DNA of 64,000 bases, taken from the NCBI GenBank assembly GCA_001942185.1, contig MKJV01000123.1, forward strand, positions 1 through 64,000. Reading direction: 5' to 3'. The position numbers and the translations under genes are program-made. The notes under the pieces were generated by a model. That model was not told where the DNA came from and made no database searches. It worked only from the letters and a program-made list of their open reading frames with translations. Positions 1 through 8,241 of this stretch are shown here, piece after piece. This stretch comes from Pseudonocardia sp. CNS-004 (GTDB taxonomy: Bacteria > Actinomycetota > Actinomycetes > Mycobacteriales > Pseudonocardiaceae). Numbering within the stretch: the first letter of the stretch is position 1; each line of letters opens with the position of its first letter.

Positions 1-1
1 C

Positions 2-208
2 CCGGTGCCCAAGCGGATGAACCAGCTCGGCATGGGCGGTTCGCCGGTGGCCGGCTCGCTGCTCACCCCGGACTCCCCCGAGGAGACCGCGGCACTGGAG
101 CGGGCGCGGCACGAGGGTGCCGAGGCCGAGGCGGCCGCCCGCAACGGGCACCGGCCCCCGGCGGTCGAGACCCGCACCGAGCGGCGCGAAGCGATCGGCC
201 GACAGTAG
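2..208 (+). CDS. qcrB: C-terminal end of a cytochrome bc1 complex cytochrome b subunit (QcrB-like), cut by the window edge
   Basis: This is an open frame entering from the left edge and stopping at 208, so only about 68 C-terminal residues are visible. The peptide begins PVPKRMNQLG and runs through a Gly/Ser/Pro stretch (SPVAGSLLTPDSPEE) into a charged Ala/Glu tail. I recognise this as the cytoplasmic C-terminal extension of actinobacterial QcrB, the diheme cytochrome b of the bc1-aa3 supercomplex. No membrane span or heme ligand lies inside the window, so the call rests on tail similarity from memory and is moderate. It has no apparent operon link to the next gene. Confidence 0.5.
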   Translation, partial: PVPKRMNQLGMGGSPVAGSLLTPDSPEETAALERARHEGAEAEAAARNGHRPPAVETRTERREAIGRQ

Positions 209-350
209 GCACTTCACGCTCCCACGGAGCCTGCGCCCGTCCGGTAGGTGTACCCGCTGTGGGAGCCCATTCGGCGGCGTCGCGGTCGAACTCCTCGAGC
301 TCCTTGCGGCGAGCACCGAACCTCATTCAGACGACGGGAAGGATCCCACG

Positions 351-767
351 ATGCCCCTAGTTGCGAAACAGATGGCCGACGCCCACCCGGGTTCACGGGC
401 GGCCTTCGATGACGCGTTGATCGCGTGCATCGAAGAATGCGTCGCCTGCTTCCAAGCCTGCGCGGCGTGCGCCGATGCCTGCATGGCGGAGCCGGACATC
501 GTTTCGTTGATCAAGTGCATACGGACGGACCTCGACTGCTCGGACGTGTGCGCCACCACGACGAGCATCCTGTCGCGTCGTACAGCTGTTGACCTGACGG
601 TCACGCGAGCGGCCGTCGAGGCCTGTCTTGCCTCGTGCGTTGCCTGCGCCGAGGAGTGCGAGCTGCATGCTGCGCACCATGAACACTGCCGTATCTGCGC
701 CGAGGTGTGTCGGCGGTGTGAGGAATCGTGTCGGCAGCTGTTGTCGGCGCTTCCGTGTTCGGGATAG
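351..767 (+). CDS. Cysteine-rich four-helix-bundle copper-binding protein (Csp-like, DUF326 type)
   Basis: The 138-residue protein contains 19 cysteines. Many are spaced CxxxC or CxxC within helices (ACIEEC, CFQACAAC, CLASCVACAEEC, CRICAEVCRRC). That pattern is typical of the cytosolic or secreted copper-storage family, in which Cys line the core of a four-helix bundle and hold Cu(I). The start is the ATG at 351, preceded by GGGAAGGA. The frame is open further upstream, but that extension is Arg/Pro-rich and not family-like. No signal peptide is visible, so a cytosolic Csp3-like role is more likely than export. It stands alone, in front of a DNA-repair gene and near other stress genes. Confidence 0.85.
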   Translation: MPLVAKQMADAHPGSRAAFDDALIACIEECVACFQACAACADACMAEPDIVSLIKCIRTDLDCSDVCATTTSILSRRTAVDLTVTRAAVEACLASCVACAEECELHAAHHEHCRICAEVCRRCEESCRQLLSALPCSG

Positions 768-975
768 TGCGCTGCGCCGGTCCGACTCCGCCACGAACAC
801 CGCCGAACCGCTCAACCATCCAGGACCTGATCACGCACAGCCATCAGAGGCTGTGCGGAAAGGCCTCATGGCCGGCGCGTTGTCCTCGTCGCCAACTCTC
901 ACCGCGCGATCACGGTCAATTCCCATGGGGAGGGGCGTACCCCGCGCACGGTCGGTGTCGGCACAATCTCCGTCT

Positions 976-989
976 GGACTATCTGGACC
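976..989. promoter_or_regulatory. GGAC-N6-GTCC-type palindrome, copy 1 (one mismatch)
   Basis: The site reads GGACTATCTGGACC and lies about 20 bases before the GTG proposed as the start of the AlkA-like gene. It shares its core with four other intergenic sites at 7093, 7269, 10507 and 10734. Function as an operator is inferred from the repetition and intergenic placement. Confidence 0.4.
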
Positions 990-1009
990 GCTTTTGCAAC
1001 GCTTGTGAG

Positions 1010-1677
1010 GTGACCACGACTCGCACGGGGAAGCGCGCGACCGAGGAACAGTGCGCCGCGTCGAAGTACTTGGGTTCGCTCGACGACTCCCTCGCCCCGT
1101 GGGTGCAGTCGACAGGACCGATTGATGCCTACGAGATGCACCTCCCCGTGAAGGTCCGCGGTCCGCTCGAATGGTTCTCCTTCGCCATCGCTTCGCGCAG
1201 CTCAGCAGGGCGGCGTCCACCGCGATCTACAACCGGCTTCTCGCGCAGCTGGGCGGTTCCATCACGGCCGAGCGTGTCATCGCGACCGATGACCAGACCA
1301 TGCGCGGCGTCGGCTTGTCCCACCCGAAGGCCAGGGCGATCCGCGGACTTGCCGAACTCGCCGATGACGGCTTACTGGAACCGGACAAGCTCATGGCGAT
1401 GTCCGATGCCGAAATTCAAACCGAACTCGTGGCCGTGCCGGGTATCGGTCCCTCGTCAGCGCAGATGTTCATGATGCGCTACCTGCGCAGGCCGGACATC
1501 TTCCCGACCGGCGACCTCGGCGTGCGTGCGGCGGTGACGGAACTCGACAGACTGGACACGAGGATCACACCGAAGGCCGCGGAGCAGCGCAGTGAGTTGT
1601 GGCGGCCATATCGGTCGTATGCGACGTCGTACTTGTGGGGCTATATATGGGAGCTTCATCATCCCGCCGCTGGATGA
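1010..1677 (+). CDS. DNA-3-methyladenine glycosylase, AlkA/HhH-GPD family, frameshifted
   Basis: This is a base-excision-repair glycosylase that removes alkylated purines. From about 1200 the peptide shows the HhH-GPD fold: QLSRAASTAIYNRLL helix, the hairpin VPGIGPSSAQMFMM, the catalytic-Asp region FPTGDLGVRAAV, and a final SYLWGYIWEL. The N-terminal part (from the GTG at 1010, ending WFSFAIAS) lies in a different frame. The family would read FAIASQQLSRAA across the junction, so one base appears to be missing near 1197. An internal ATG at 1171 gives a 168-residue product that lacks the N-terminal lobe. The intact protein would be about 220 residues, consistent with short AlkA homologues. Confidence 0.7.
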
Positions 1678-1696
1678 AACGACGGAGTGTTGCCTC

Positions 1697-2224
1697 ATGA
1701 GCAAACGACGCGGCACCGGCATCGGGTCTCGCGCCATCCGCGGTGCGGTCGCCGGCGCAGTCGGCACCGCCGCGATGGACCTCGTGTGGTACCGCCGCTA
1801 CCGCCGCGGCGGCGGCAAAGATCCATTTCTGAGGTGGGAGTTCGGCGGCGACGTGCTGGGCTGGGCCGACGCTTCCGCCCCCGGGCAGCTCGGCCGGAAG
1901 GTCGAGCGCATCGTCACGGGGCGGCGACCTCCCGAGCGCTGGGCCCGGACCACGACGAACGTCATGCACTGGGCCACTGGCATCGGCTGGGCCGTCCAGT
2001 ACGGCGTGCTGGCCGGCCGGCCAGCACGCCACCGGATCATCCGGGCGCTCGCGCTCGGACCCGTGGTCTGGCTGTCGGGCTACGTCATCCTCCCGCTGGC
2101 CGACGTCTACCAGCCGATCTGGGAGTACGACGCGCGGACCCTTGCCAACGACCTCTCCGCCCACCTCGTGTTCGGCCTCACGACCAGCGCGACCTACGCC
2201 GCTCTGGCGCGGCAGCGCACATGA
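1697..2224 (+). CDS. Hypothetical integral membrane protein, about 175 aa
   Basis: I do not recognise a named family. The protein has a basic N-terminus (MSKRRGTGIGSR) followed by several moderately hydrophobic segments. These include an Ala/Gly helix (AGAVGTAAMDLVWYRRYRR), a central TNVMHWATGIGWAVQYGVLAG, a third around ALGPVVWLSGYVILPLADVY, and a C-terminal HLVFGLTTSATYAAL. The overall shape resembles small YagU/DUF1440-like inner-membrane proteins, but I cannot confirm this. The ATG at 1697 is chosen because upstream codons read into the end of the glycosylase gene. It begins 20 bases after that gene and may be cotranscribed. Confidence 0.6.
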   Translation: MSKRRGTGIGSRAIRGAVAGAVGTAAMDLVWYRRYRRGGGKDPFLRWEFGGDVLGWADASAPGQLGRKVERIVTGRRPPERWARTTTNVMHWATGIGWAVQYGVLAGRPARHRIIRALALGPVVWLSGYVILPLADVYQPIWEYDARTLANDLSAHLVFGLTTSATYAALARQRT

Positions 2225-2364
2225 CCAACCCCAGGACACGGGACCAGCTCCTCAGCCCCCGATCGCGAACTCCAGGCGTCCTTCGAGCACAACCGCGAAG
2301 AAGATCGCCATCAGCGGGTCGTTCACCAGGCGCGAAGCGTGCAGTCCGTTGAGGTTCGTCGCGA

Positions 2365-3560
2365 CTACTCACCGAGCGCATCGGTACGCGGGTCGTGTGC
2401 GGCGATGACGGTGAACAGGGTTGCGACGAGGGCGAGTGCGCCGTACCCGAGGGCGATCTGCGGTAGCGAGAAGGTGTTCGAGAGTTGGCCGGCGATGAGG
2501 GCGGGGATGGTCGCACCGCTGTAGCTGAGGAGGTAGATGACGCTGAAGATCGGTGCCCGGTCGGCCAGGGTGCTGCCGTGCAGCAGACCGCGGGTGGCGG
2601 CACTGATGGCGATGCCTTGACTGGCGCCGGCGACGATGGTCGCGGCGATGAACAACGCCAGTGTGCCGGTGGCGATCGCTGCGATGATGCCGATCATTCC
2701 GGCCAGGAAGGCGATCATGCCGAGGCGTTGGGCCGCCGCTGGTGCGAACCGGCCGCCGAGGGGAGCGCCGAGAACGCTGGAGGCCATGTAGGCGGCGAAC
2801 ACCAGTCCGACGATGAGCGGGCTGCTGGTGTGAAGTTGCTCCTCGACCAGCGCGGGCACGAACGCTTGGTAGAAGGCGCCGGCCGCCCAGGTCGTCAGGA
2901 ACACCGCGGCCGCGACCGGGAGCAGACTCCTGACCCGGGCCGGCAGGTAGACCCGGGGTCGCAGCGATCGCCACGCACCCGGCATCCGCGTCACGGTCTC
3001 CGGGCTGACGATGAGCAGCACCACGGACGCCAGGAGGAGGGTGATGACGACCAGGAAGACGAGCTCGCGCGGCCAGGGCCCGAACTGGACCAGGCGCCGG
3101 AGGCAGTGGCGCCGACGGCCAGGCCGAGCATGACTGTCTGGCTGGACGCGACGGAGGCCAGCCAGACCGGCCTGGCCGGCGCCGCGTCGACGATGTAGGA
3201 GGTGATGCTGCTGCTGGCCAGCCCGGCGCCGAGGCCCATCAGGAGCCGGCCGGCGATCAGAGTGCCGATGTGGTGCACGTTCAACAACAGCAGACAGCCG
3301 AGCAGGAGCAGGACGAGGCTGGCGATCGAGGTCGGCCGTCGGCCCAGGTGGTTGGAGAGTCTCCCCAGTACCAACAGTGTGGTGAGGGTGGCGACGGAGT
3401 AGGCGACGACGGTCATCGAGATGCCGGCGTTGGTGAATCCGTCCTCGGCCCGGTAGATGTTGAACAAAGGTATCGTCGAGCCCACCGCGGCAAAAGCCGC
3501 CACCAGTGAGACCACCGCGGCGACGAAGGCCGGCCGGCGCGTTCTGTCCCGGCCCGCCAC
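2365..3560 (-). CDS. MFS transporter (drug/metabolite antiporter type), frameshifted
   Basis: Two overlapping frames together make one major facilitator of about 400 residues. The N-terminal half carries TM1 (VVSLVAAFAAVGSTIPLFN), the loop-2 motif GRLSNHLGRRPT between TM2 and TM3, and TM4-5 (RLLMGLGAGLASSSITSYI). The C-terminal half, from about 3090 down to 2365, carries seven further segments, including VAAAVFLTTWAAGAFYQAF and LIVGLVFAAYMASSVLGAPLG. The join is near 3093, where GATASGA should continue directly to LVQFGPWPREL; one base seems missing. The start is uncertain; the GTG at 3560 fits the first helix. No substrate can be inferred. Confidence 0.75.
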
Positions 3561-3642
3561 GTTGGTCAGTGGTACACATTGTGCATCGAGCAGTGTCTTT
3601 CTCGGGCTCCGAATCGCACCAGAGTTCTCAAGACCCGCGCGG

Positions 3643-4035
3643 TCAGGCGATCGCGACCGGATCGGGCGCGCAGGCCGCAACACACACCCAAGTGCCCCCC
3701 CGCTTCTGGTACGCGTCCGTGTATAGAGCCTCTCTGGCCACTCCATCGTCGAGCGTGGTGAGTGTGACGCGAGCGTGGATCAGAGCGACGTCACTGAGGA
3801 TGCGGATGTTGACGTCGTGCACAGCGAGATCCTTGAAGGGGCGCGGCTTGGCGATGTACTCGAGGTACTCGTCACGATTGCGGGTGGCGCCCTCGATCTG
3901 AATGATGAAGTCGTCCGCCAGGAACTCCTTGAAACGCTCGACATCATTCGACTGGTCGGAGTGGATGTAGTCGAGGTTGAGCTGCTCGAGGATTGCCAGG
4001 TCTTCAGTCGACTGCTGGGCGTCACTCATCTTCAT
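3643..4035 (-). CDS. SnoaL/NTF2-like protein (DUF4440-type)
   Basis: The 130-residue protein has an N-terminal helix pair (LAILEQLNLDYIHSDQSNDVERF) leading to KEFLADDFIIQIEG. This is followed by the beta-rich portion (VHDVNIRILSDVALIHARVTL) and a final TYQ-like strand (YTDAYQKRGGTWVCVAA). That is the cone-shaped NTF2 fold used by limonene epoxide hydrolases, polyketide cyclases and many proteins of unknown role. It starts at the ATG at 4035 with GAGGAG just upstream. The fold is well supported, but no catalytic pair distinguishes an enzyme from a ligand-binding protein. It precedes two GNAT genes on the same strand. Confidence 0.75.
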   Translation of the reverse strand: MKMSDAQQSTEDLAILEQLNLDYIHSDQSNDVERFKEFLADDFIIQIEGATRNRDEYLEYIAKPRPFKDLAVHDVNIRILSDVALIHARVTLTTLDDGVAREALYTDAYQKRGGTWVCVAACAPDPVAIA

Positions 4036-4070
4036 TGCTCCTCATATTCGGATACGGCTGAACCGGACGG

Positions 4071-4553
4071 CTACGCCAGATCGCGCTCGAACGCGGCGAG
4101 GTCCTCGTCGTGGTTGCCGTCCGCGGGTTCGTGCCGGGGGTAGGCGCCGGAGCCGGGATGGACCTTGTCGATCAGGTCGAGGTATGCCGGGTGGCGGGCG
4201 ATGAACTCGCCCACGACCGGACAGATGACGGTGATCTTTTTTCCGCTCTCGCGGACCTCGTCCAGGGCGCGAGCAATGAGCTCCTGGGCCACCCGGTTGT
4301 GGCGGGCCGCGGGGTCGACCCAGACCTTCAACAGCACAACTCGGCCACCTACGAACCGGTATGAGAGCTCCGCGATCGGCTCGGCGCCGAGGGTGGCCAT
4401 CCAGCGGCCGCGTTCCGCGTCGTTGATGACATCGAGCACCCAGCTCGACTCGACGTCACCGAGGCTCTTCTCGTCCAGAGTAGCGATGAGTGTCGCGTTG
4501 TTCTCTTCTCGGTTGGCCGCCTCGGCCTCGATACTTGTCGTCAAAGGTCGCAC
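4071..4553 (-). CDS. GNAT-family N-acetyltransferase, YjdJ/COG2388 type (copy A)
   Basis: The protein is about 160 residues. Its core is the small GNAT module typical of COG2388: strands ELSYRFVGGRVVLLKVWVDP, a degenerate acetyl-CoA loop (ARHNRVAQELI), and ITVICPVVGEFIARHPAYLDLI near the end. The usual Q/R-x-x-G-x-G/A loop is weak here (RHNRVA), unlike the neighbour at 4581, which has RRQGVA. A Glu/Asp-rich tail (EPADGNHDEDLAAFERDLA) follows the fold. The start is probably the GTG at 4553. This copy and the next are tandem paralogues, so it may be a diverging duplicate with altered cofactor binding. Confidence 0.75.
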   Translation of the reverse strand: MRPLTTSIEAEAANREENNATLIATLDEKSLGDVESSWVLDVINDAERGRWMATLGAEPIAELSYRFVGGRVVLLKVWVDPAARHNRVAQELIARALDEVRESGKKITVICPVVGEFIARHPAYLDLIDKVHPGSGAYPRHEPADGNHDEDLAAFERDLA

Positions 4554-4580
4554 CTTCTGCTGCGGAAGAAAGTTGGTCTG

Positions 4581-5036
4581 TCAGGACCGCGGCCCCTTCG
4601 TCACGCCTGGGTGCCTGGTGTCGATGAGGCCGGCGTACCCGGGGTTCTTCTCGATGAAGGTGCGCACGATCGGGCACATGATGGTGACCGTCTTGCCTTG
4701 CGTGCGCACGTCGTCGAGGACGCGCCGTATCAGCTCGGTGGCGACGCCCTGTCGGCGGAACTCGGGGAACACCGAGACGGCCAGCAACACGAGTCGGTCG
4801 TCGCCGGTGACGGTGTATGACAGGCCGGCGACAGTACGGTCGCCAACGATGGCTTCGTAGATGCCGGTCTTCTCGTCGTTGATGACCTCGAGGTCCGACG
4901 CGGGGTCGGGGGAGTCGTCGTGTAGTTCGTCGATAAGGACGATCTGGTCCTGGCTGAGGGTGTCTTCCCTCCCCCGGTATCCGGCCTCGTCGGGGTACTG
5001 GAAGGCGTAGCGGCTCGATGCGGTCGGGCCGGTCAT
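4581..5036 (-). CDS. GNAT-family N-acetyltransferase, YjdJ/COG2388 type (copy B)
   Basis: The protein is 151 residues, starting at the ATG at 5036 with a G-rich ribosome site. It contains VAGLSYTVTGDDRLVLLAVSVFP, the acetyl-CoA pyrophosphate loop FRRQGVATELI, then TVTIMCPIVRTFIEKNPGYAGLI. These elements line up with copy A, but the cofactor loop is canonical. The N-terminal 45 residues (SRYAFQYPDEAGYRGRED) are unlike copy A. COG2388 proteins are small acetyltransferases whose substrates are mostly unknown. It is the first gene of a short minus-strand run with copy A and the NTF2-like gene. Confidence 0.8.
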   Translation of the reverse strand: MTGPTASSRYAFQYPDEAGYRGREDTLSQDQIVLIDELHDDSPDPASDLEVINDEKTGIYEAIVGDRTVAGLSYTVTGDDRLVLLAVSVFPEFRRQGVATELIRRVLDDVRTQGKTVTIMCPIVRTFIEKNPGYAGLIDTRHPGVTKGPRS

Positions 5037-5108
5037 GGGTGTGTCCCCCTTCGCTGATTGTTCGTTCGCCGGCCGTCTCGCTCGGTCTTGCCGGGTGTGC
5101 CGGGTCCT

Positions 5109-6053
5109 TCAGGGACGAACGTGGATGATCGTCTTTCCCGTGACTCGCTCGGTCGGGTTGAGGGCGGCAACTGCATTGTCGAGAGTCGCGACCTTGCCGA
5201 TGTTCGTCCGCAGTCGTCCGTCCCGGACCCGCTGGGCGATCTCACCGAGTTGGGCGGGAACGGACACGACGACGAAGTCGACCGCCAAGCCGTCGGCGGG
5301 CCGCGCCTCCGGTGGCCCGGTGACGGTCACCAGCGTTCCTCCGGCTCGAACCAGGCCCGCGGACCGCTTCTGGACGTCGCCGCCGAGGACATCGAAAACC
5401 AGGTCGACCCGGCCGATGTCTTCCAGGGCATCGTGATCGAGGTCGACGAACTCGTGCGCGCCGAAGTCGAGTGCCGTCTGACGGTGGGCAGCTCGTCCGG
5501 TGCCGATGATGTAGGCGCCGGCCTCACGGGCGAGCTGGGTCGCGATCGAGCCGACTGCGCCGGCCGTGCCGTGCACGAGGACGCTCTGTCCCGCTTGCAG
5601 GCGGCCGTGCTCGAACAGCCCTTGCCAGGCGGTCAGGCCGGTCATCGCGACGCCCGCGCCCACCGTGAAGTCGACGTCGCCCGGTAGCGGAGCGAGGTTG
5701 CGTGCCTCGACGACGACCTGCTCGGCCAGGGTGCCGTCGCGAGTCCAGTCGGTGAGGCCGAACACCCGCTGTCCGACGGACAGGCCGGTTGTGCCATAGC
5801 CGAGGGCAGTGACCACCCCGGCCAGCTCGTGTCCGGGGATCGACGGTGTTCGGTCGCGGCCGAGGCGGTCGGTCCAGGTCGAGGGCCACTCCAGCTCATT
5901 CCCGGTGAATCCCGAGGCATGAACTTCGACGATGACGTCGCCGTAGCTCGCGCCCGCGAGGCTGGCGAGCCTCGCCGCATCCGGATCGGGTCGCTCCACC
6001 AACTTCATCCCAGCCGTTCCCGCGGCCTGGTCCGTCACCACGATCGCTTTCAT
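5109..6053 (-). CDS. NADP-dependent quinone-oxidoreductase-like MDR protein (copy 1)
   Basis: This is a complete 314-residue medium-chain dehydrogenase/reductase. It has the GroES-like N-terminal domain (VHASGFTGNELEWPS, IPGHELAGVV, GYGTTGLSVGQRVFGL). The nucleotide-binding site is VLVHGTAGAVGSIATQLA, and a typical zeta-crystallin-like end is TIIHVRP. No zinc-ligand Cys set is present, so it is the zinc-independent quinone reductase type that reduces quinones or alkenals with NADPH. The family runs 310-330 residues. It lies directly downstream of a close paralogue (6134-7050) on the same strand, a tandem duplication. Detoxification of electrophiles is the likely role. Confidence 0.85.
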   Translation of the reverse strand: MKAIVVTDQAAGTAGMKLVERPDPDAARLASLAGASYGDVIVEVHASGFTGNELEWPSTWTDRLGRDRTPSIPGHELAGVVTALGYGTTGLSVGQRVFGLTDWTRDGTLAEQVVVEARNLAPLPGDVDFTVGAGVAMTGLTAWQGLFEHGRLQAGQSVLVHGTAGAVGSIATQLAREAGAYIIGTGRAAHRQTALDFGAHEFVDLDHDALEDIGRVDLVFDVLGGDVQKRSAGLVRAGGTLVTVTGPPEARPADGLAVDFVVVSVPAQLGEIAQRVRDGRLRTNIGKVATLDNAVAALNPTERVTGKTIIHVRP

Positions 6054-6133
6054 GTGAATGCCCCTGTGTCTCAGTTCTCGCCGGCCCGGCTCGTTCCGCC
6101 GATCTGCCGCCCGGTGATCGCGTCCCGAAGCCG

Positions 6134-7050
6134 CTACGGACGAACGCGGATGATCGTCTTGCCCGTGACCCGCTCGGTCGGGTTGAACGCGCCGACGGCA
6201 TCGTCAAGGGTCGCGACGTTGCCGATGTTCGTCCGCACTCGTCCGTCCCGCACCCGCCGGACGATCTCACCCAGCTGAGCACGGTCGGACTCGACGACGA
6301 AGTCGATGGCCAGGCCGTCGGCGGGTCGCGCCTCCGGCGGGCCGGCGATGGTCACCAGCGTTCCTCCGGCCCGAACCAGACCCGCGGACCGCTTCTGGAT
6401 GTCTCCGCCGACGACATCGAACACCAGATCGACTCCGCCGACATCCTCCAAGGCGTCGTTCTCGAGGTCGATGAACTCCTGCGCGCCGAAGTCGAGCGCG
6501 GTCTGCCGGTCGGCAGCTCGTCCGGTGCCGATGATGTAGCGCCGGCCTCGCGCGCGAGCTGCGTCACCATCGAGCCGACGCCACCCGCCGCACCGTGCAC
6601 GAGGACGCTCTGCCCCGCCCGAAGGCGGCCGTGTTCGAACAGCCCCTGCCATGCGGTCAGGCCCGAGATCGGCAGGCTCGCACCCACCGTGAAGTCGACG
6701 TCGCCCGGCAGCGGCGCGAGGTTGCGGGCCTCGACGGCCGTGTACTCCGCCAGGGTGCCGTCGCGAGTCCAGTCCGTGAGGCCGAACACCCGCTGTCCCA
6801 CGGACAGCCCTGCCGTGCCATAGCCGAGGGCGCTGACCACGCCGGCCAGCTCGTGCCCGGGAATCGAAGGCGTCCGGTCGCGCCCCAGGCGATCGGCCCA
6901 GTTCGAGGGCCACGTGAGCTCGCCCGGGGTGAATCCCGACGCATGCACTTCAACCAGGACGTCGTTCCCCGCCGCCTCGGGCTCCGGCCGCTCCACGAGC
7001 GTCATCCCGGCCGTTCCCGCGGCCTGATCCGTCACCACGATCGCCTTCAT
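6134..7050 (-). CDS. NADP-dependent quinone-oxidoreductase-like MDR protein (copy 2), frameshifted
   Basis: This gene is nearly the same as the following one along its length: MKAIVVTDQAAGTAGM start, ELTWPSNWADRLGRDRTPSIP, VLVHGAAGGVGSMVTQLA, and a TIIRVRP end. The frame breaks near 6539. Where copy 1 encodes REAGAYIIGTGRAA, this copy lacks a single base and reads into another frame. The correct continuation IIGTGRAADRQTALDFGAQE is found one frame over. The paralogue therefore proves a one-base loss, either real or an assembly error. A GGACGATATGGTCC palindrome lies 43 bases upstream of the ATG at 7050, a good position for an operator. Confidence 0.85.
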
Positions 7051-7092
7051 CCGGCACCTTCCTGTACTGAGTCCGCGCCGCCCACATTCCGT

Positions 7093-7106
7093 GGACGATA
7101 TGGTCC
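7093..7106. promoter_or_regulatory. GGAC-N6-GTCC palindrome, copy 2 (exact arms)
   Basis: The site reads GGACGATATGGTCC, flanked by T and A so that TGGAC and GTCCA form the arms. It lies 43 bases before the start of the frameshifted quinone oxidoreductase (minus strand). It is one of five similar intergenic sites. The function is inferred. Confidence 0.5.
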
Positions 7107-7460
7107 ATTATTTCCGGTGCGAAGGTGCCTGACCAGACCAGGGACGTACGGTACCGGAGGCAGCGTCGCTGTACCAGCGTGGCCCACCACGGCCGCCAGG
7201 TGCGCTGATGCGCCGAGATGCTGATGGCCGGCGGATGCTTGCCGATCGATGCAACCCTACTCCGTCATGGACGCTATGGTCCAGTTAGTCGAGCCGGGTC
7301 GGGCGTGTCTGTAGTCGACTACGTCGTCACCGACCAGCTGATCTCGAGTTGGCCAGCGGTCGGGCGGGGGTAGCTGGGCGCCGGCGGGCCCTGCGGCGGA
7401 GGTCAGCAGCAGTGCCGGTACGTCGGCGCAATCGCGATACCTGCGGAGGGGCCGCCGGTG
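7107..7460. other. Intergenic stretch without a supported gene
   Basis: No convincing gene is seen between the quinone oxidoreductase promoter and the stop of the next minus-strand gene. The only structured element is a second GGAC-N6-GTCC palindrome at 7269-7282. Short open frames here have no family-like composition. Confidence 0.6.
7269..7282. promoter_or_regulatory. GGAC-N6-GTCC palindrome, copy 3 (exact arms)
   Basis: The site reads GGACGCTATGGTCC with flanking T/A, matching copy 2 in both arms and in the TATG centre. It lies 163 bases upstream of copy 2 in the same gene-free gap. Two sites in one gap favour a regulated promoter over chance; the target gene is uncertain. Confidence 0.5.
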
Positions 7461-7937
7461 TCACGAACGACTGAACGGCACTGTCAGGTGCCATGCCGAG
7501 CCGACGAGCGGTGAGCGTGGAACATCGAACGTTGTGCTCCAGAACTTGGCGGTAGCGTTCCCGTCGGAGAAGGTCAACGTCAGCGTGTATGAGCGCAGGG
7601 CGGCTTCGTCGTCGTGCGCCCCGAGACTCCGGCCGGCGAGGTGAATGAGGCGAGGCACTGAGCTCAGCAAGATCGGGTTGATGTGCAGCTCGAGATGTTC
7701 AGCTGCCGGGATTTCCTCACGGGAGTTGGCCGCGCTTTCTCCCGGCTTGTCGGTTGTGGCGAGCAGGATGTCGAGACCACCCAGCACACGCGCACTGATC
7801 GAGAGCTTCAGCTGCAAGAGGCGATCGGCCCCGAGGTCGCGGGACCGGCTGCCGTCGGCTCTGACGATGGCCGAGGACAGCTTCAACGGAAGACGGGGAA
7901 CCGGCGAACGCGGCGTGCCGCCCGGCTGCTCACTCAC
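7461..7937 (-). CDS. Hypothetical protein, 158 aa
   Basis: I do not recognise this protein. It starts at a GTG at 7937 and contains alternating hydrophobic strands (LLQLKLSISARVLGGLDILLAT, LELHINPILLSSVPRLIHLAG, YTLTLTFSDGNATAKFWSTTF). These suggest a soluble beta-sandwich or PAS-like fold. There is no signal peptide, Cys cluster or membrane span. It is last in a possible minus-strand run after cysS and whiB, 22 bases beyond the whiB stop, which makes cotranscription plausible. Codon use and GC look like the neighbours. Confidence 0.5.
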   Translation of the reverse strand: MSEQPGGTPRSPVPRLPLKLSSAIVRADGSRSRDLGADRLLQLKLSISARVLGGLDILLATTDKPGESAANSREEIPAAEHLELHINPILLSSVPRLIHLAGRSLGAHDDEAALRSYTLTLTFSDGNATAKFWSTTFDVPRSPLVGSAWHLTVPFSRS

Positions 7938-7959
7938 CGTGGTGGCCCTTCTCGTGTTC

Positions 7960-8241
7960 TTACCTCTGTGGTTGGTCGGTTACGTCCGGCCACGACATGA
8001 CCGAGGAGTGCCGGATGAGTTCACGACGCTCGCTTTCCGTCATGCCGCCGAAGATGCCATGGGCGGGTTGCCCGCTTCTCAGTGCGAGGTCGAGACATCG
8101 CACTCGGACCGGGCATCGTGCGCAAACCGCTTTCGCCCGTGCTATTTGCTGCGCACGCCCGACCCCTGACCTCGGGAAGAACAGCTCGGGGTCCTCGAAG
8201 CGACAAGCAGCGCTCGCCCGCCAGTCGATTGCTGCCGTCAT
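7960..8241 (-). CDS. WhiB-family iron-sulfur transcriptional regulator
   Basis: The 93-residue protein has the four WhiB cysteines at about 13, 40, 43 and 49 (AACRFEDPELFFP, VCARCPVRVRCLDLAL). It then has the turn GIFGGMTESERREL that links the cluster domain to the DNA-contacting tail. WhiB proteins bind a [4Fe-4S] cluster sensitive to O2 or NO and work with the main sigma factor in actinobacteria. The usual turn is G-V/I-W-G-G; here Trp is Phe. Its ATG at 8241 overlaps the TGA of cysS (8238-8240), so the two are probably translationally coupled. Its subclass (WhiB1-7) cannot be assigned from the sequence alone. Confidence 0.92.
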   Translation of the reverse strand: MTAAIDWRASAACRFEDPELFFPRSGVGRAQQIARAKAVCARCPVRVRCLDLALRSGQPAHGIFGGMTESERRELIRHSSVMSWPDVTDQPQR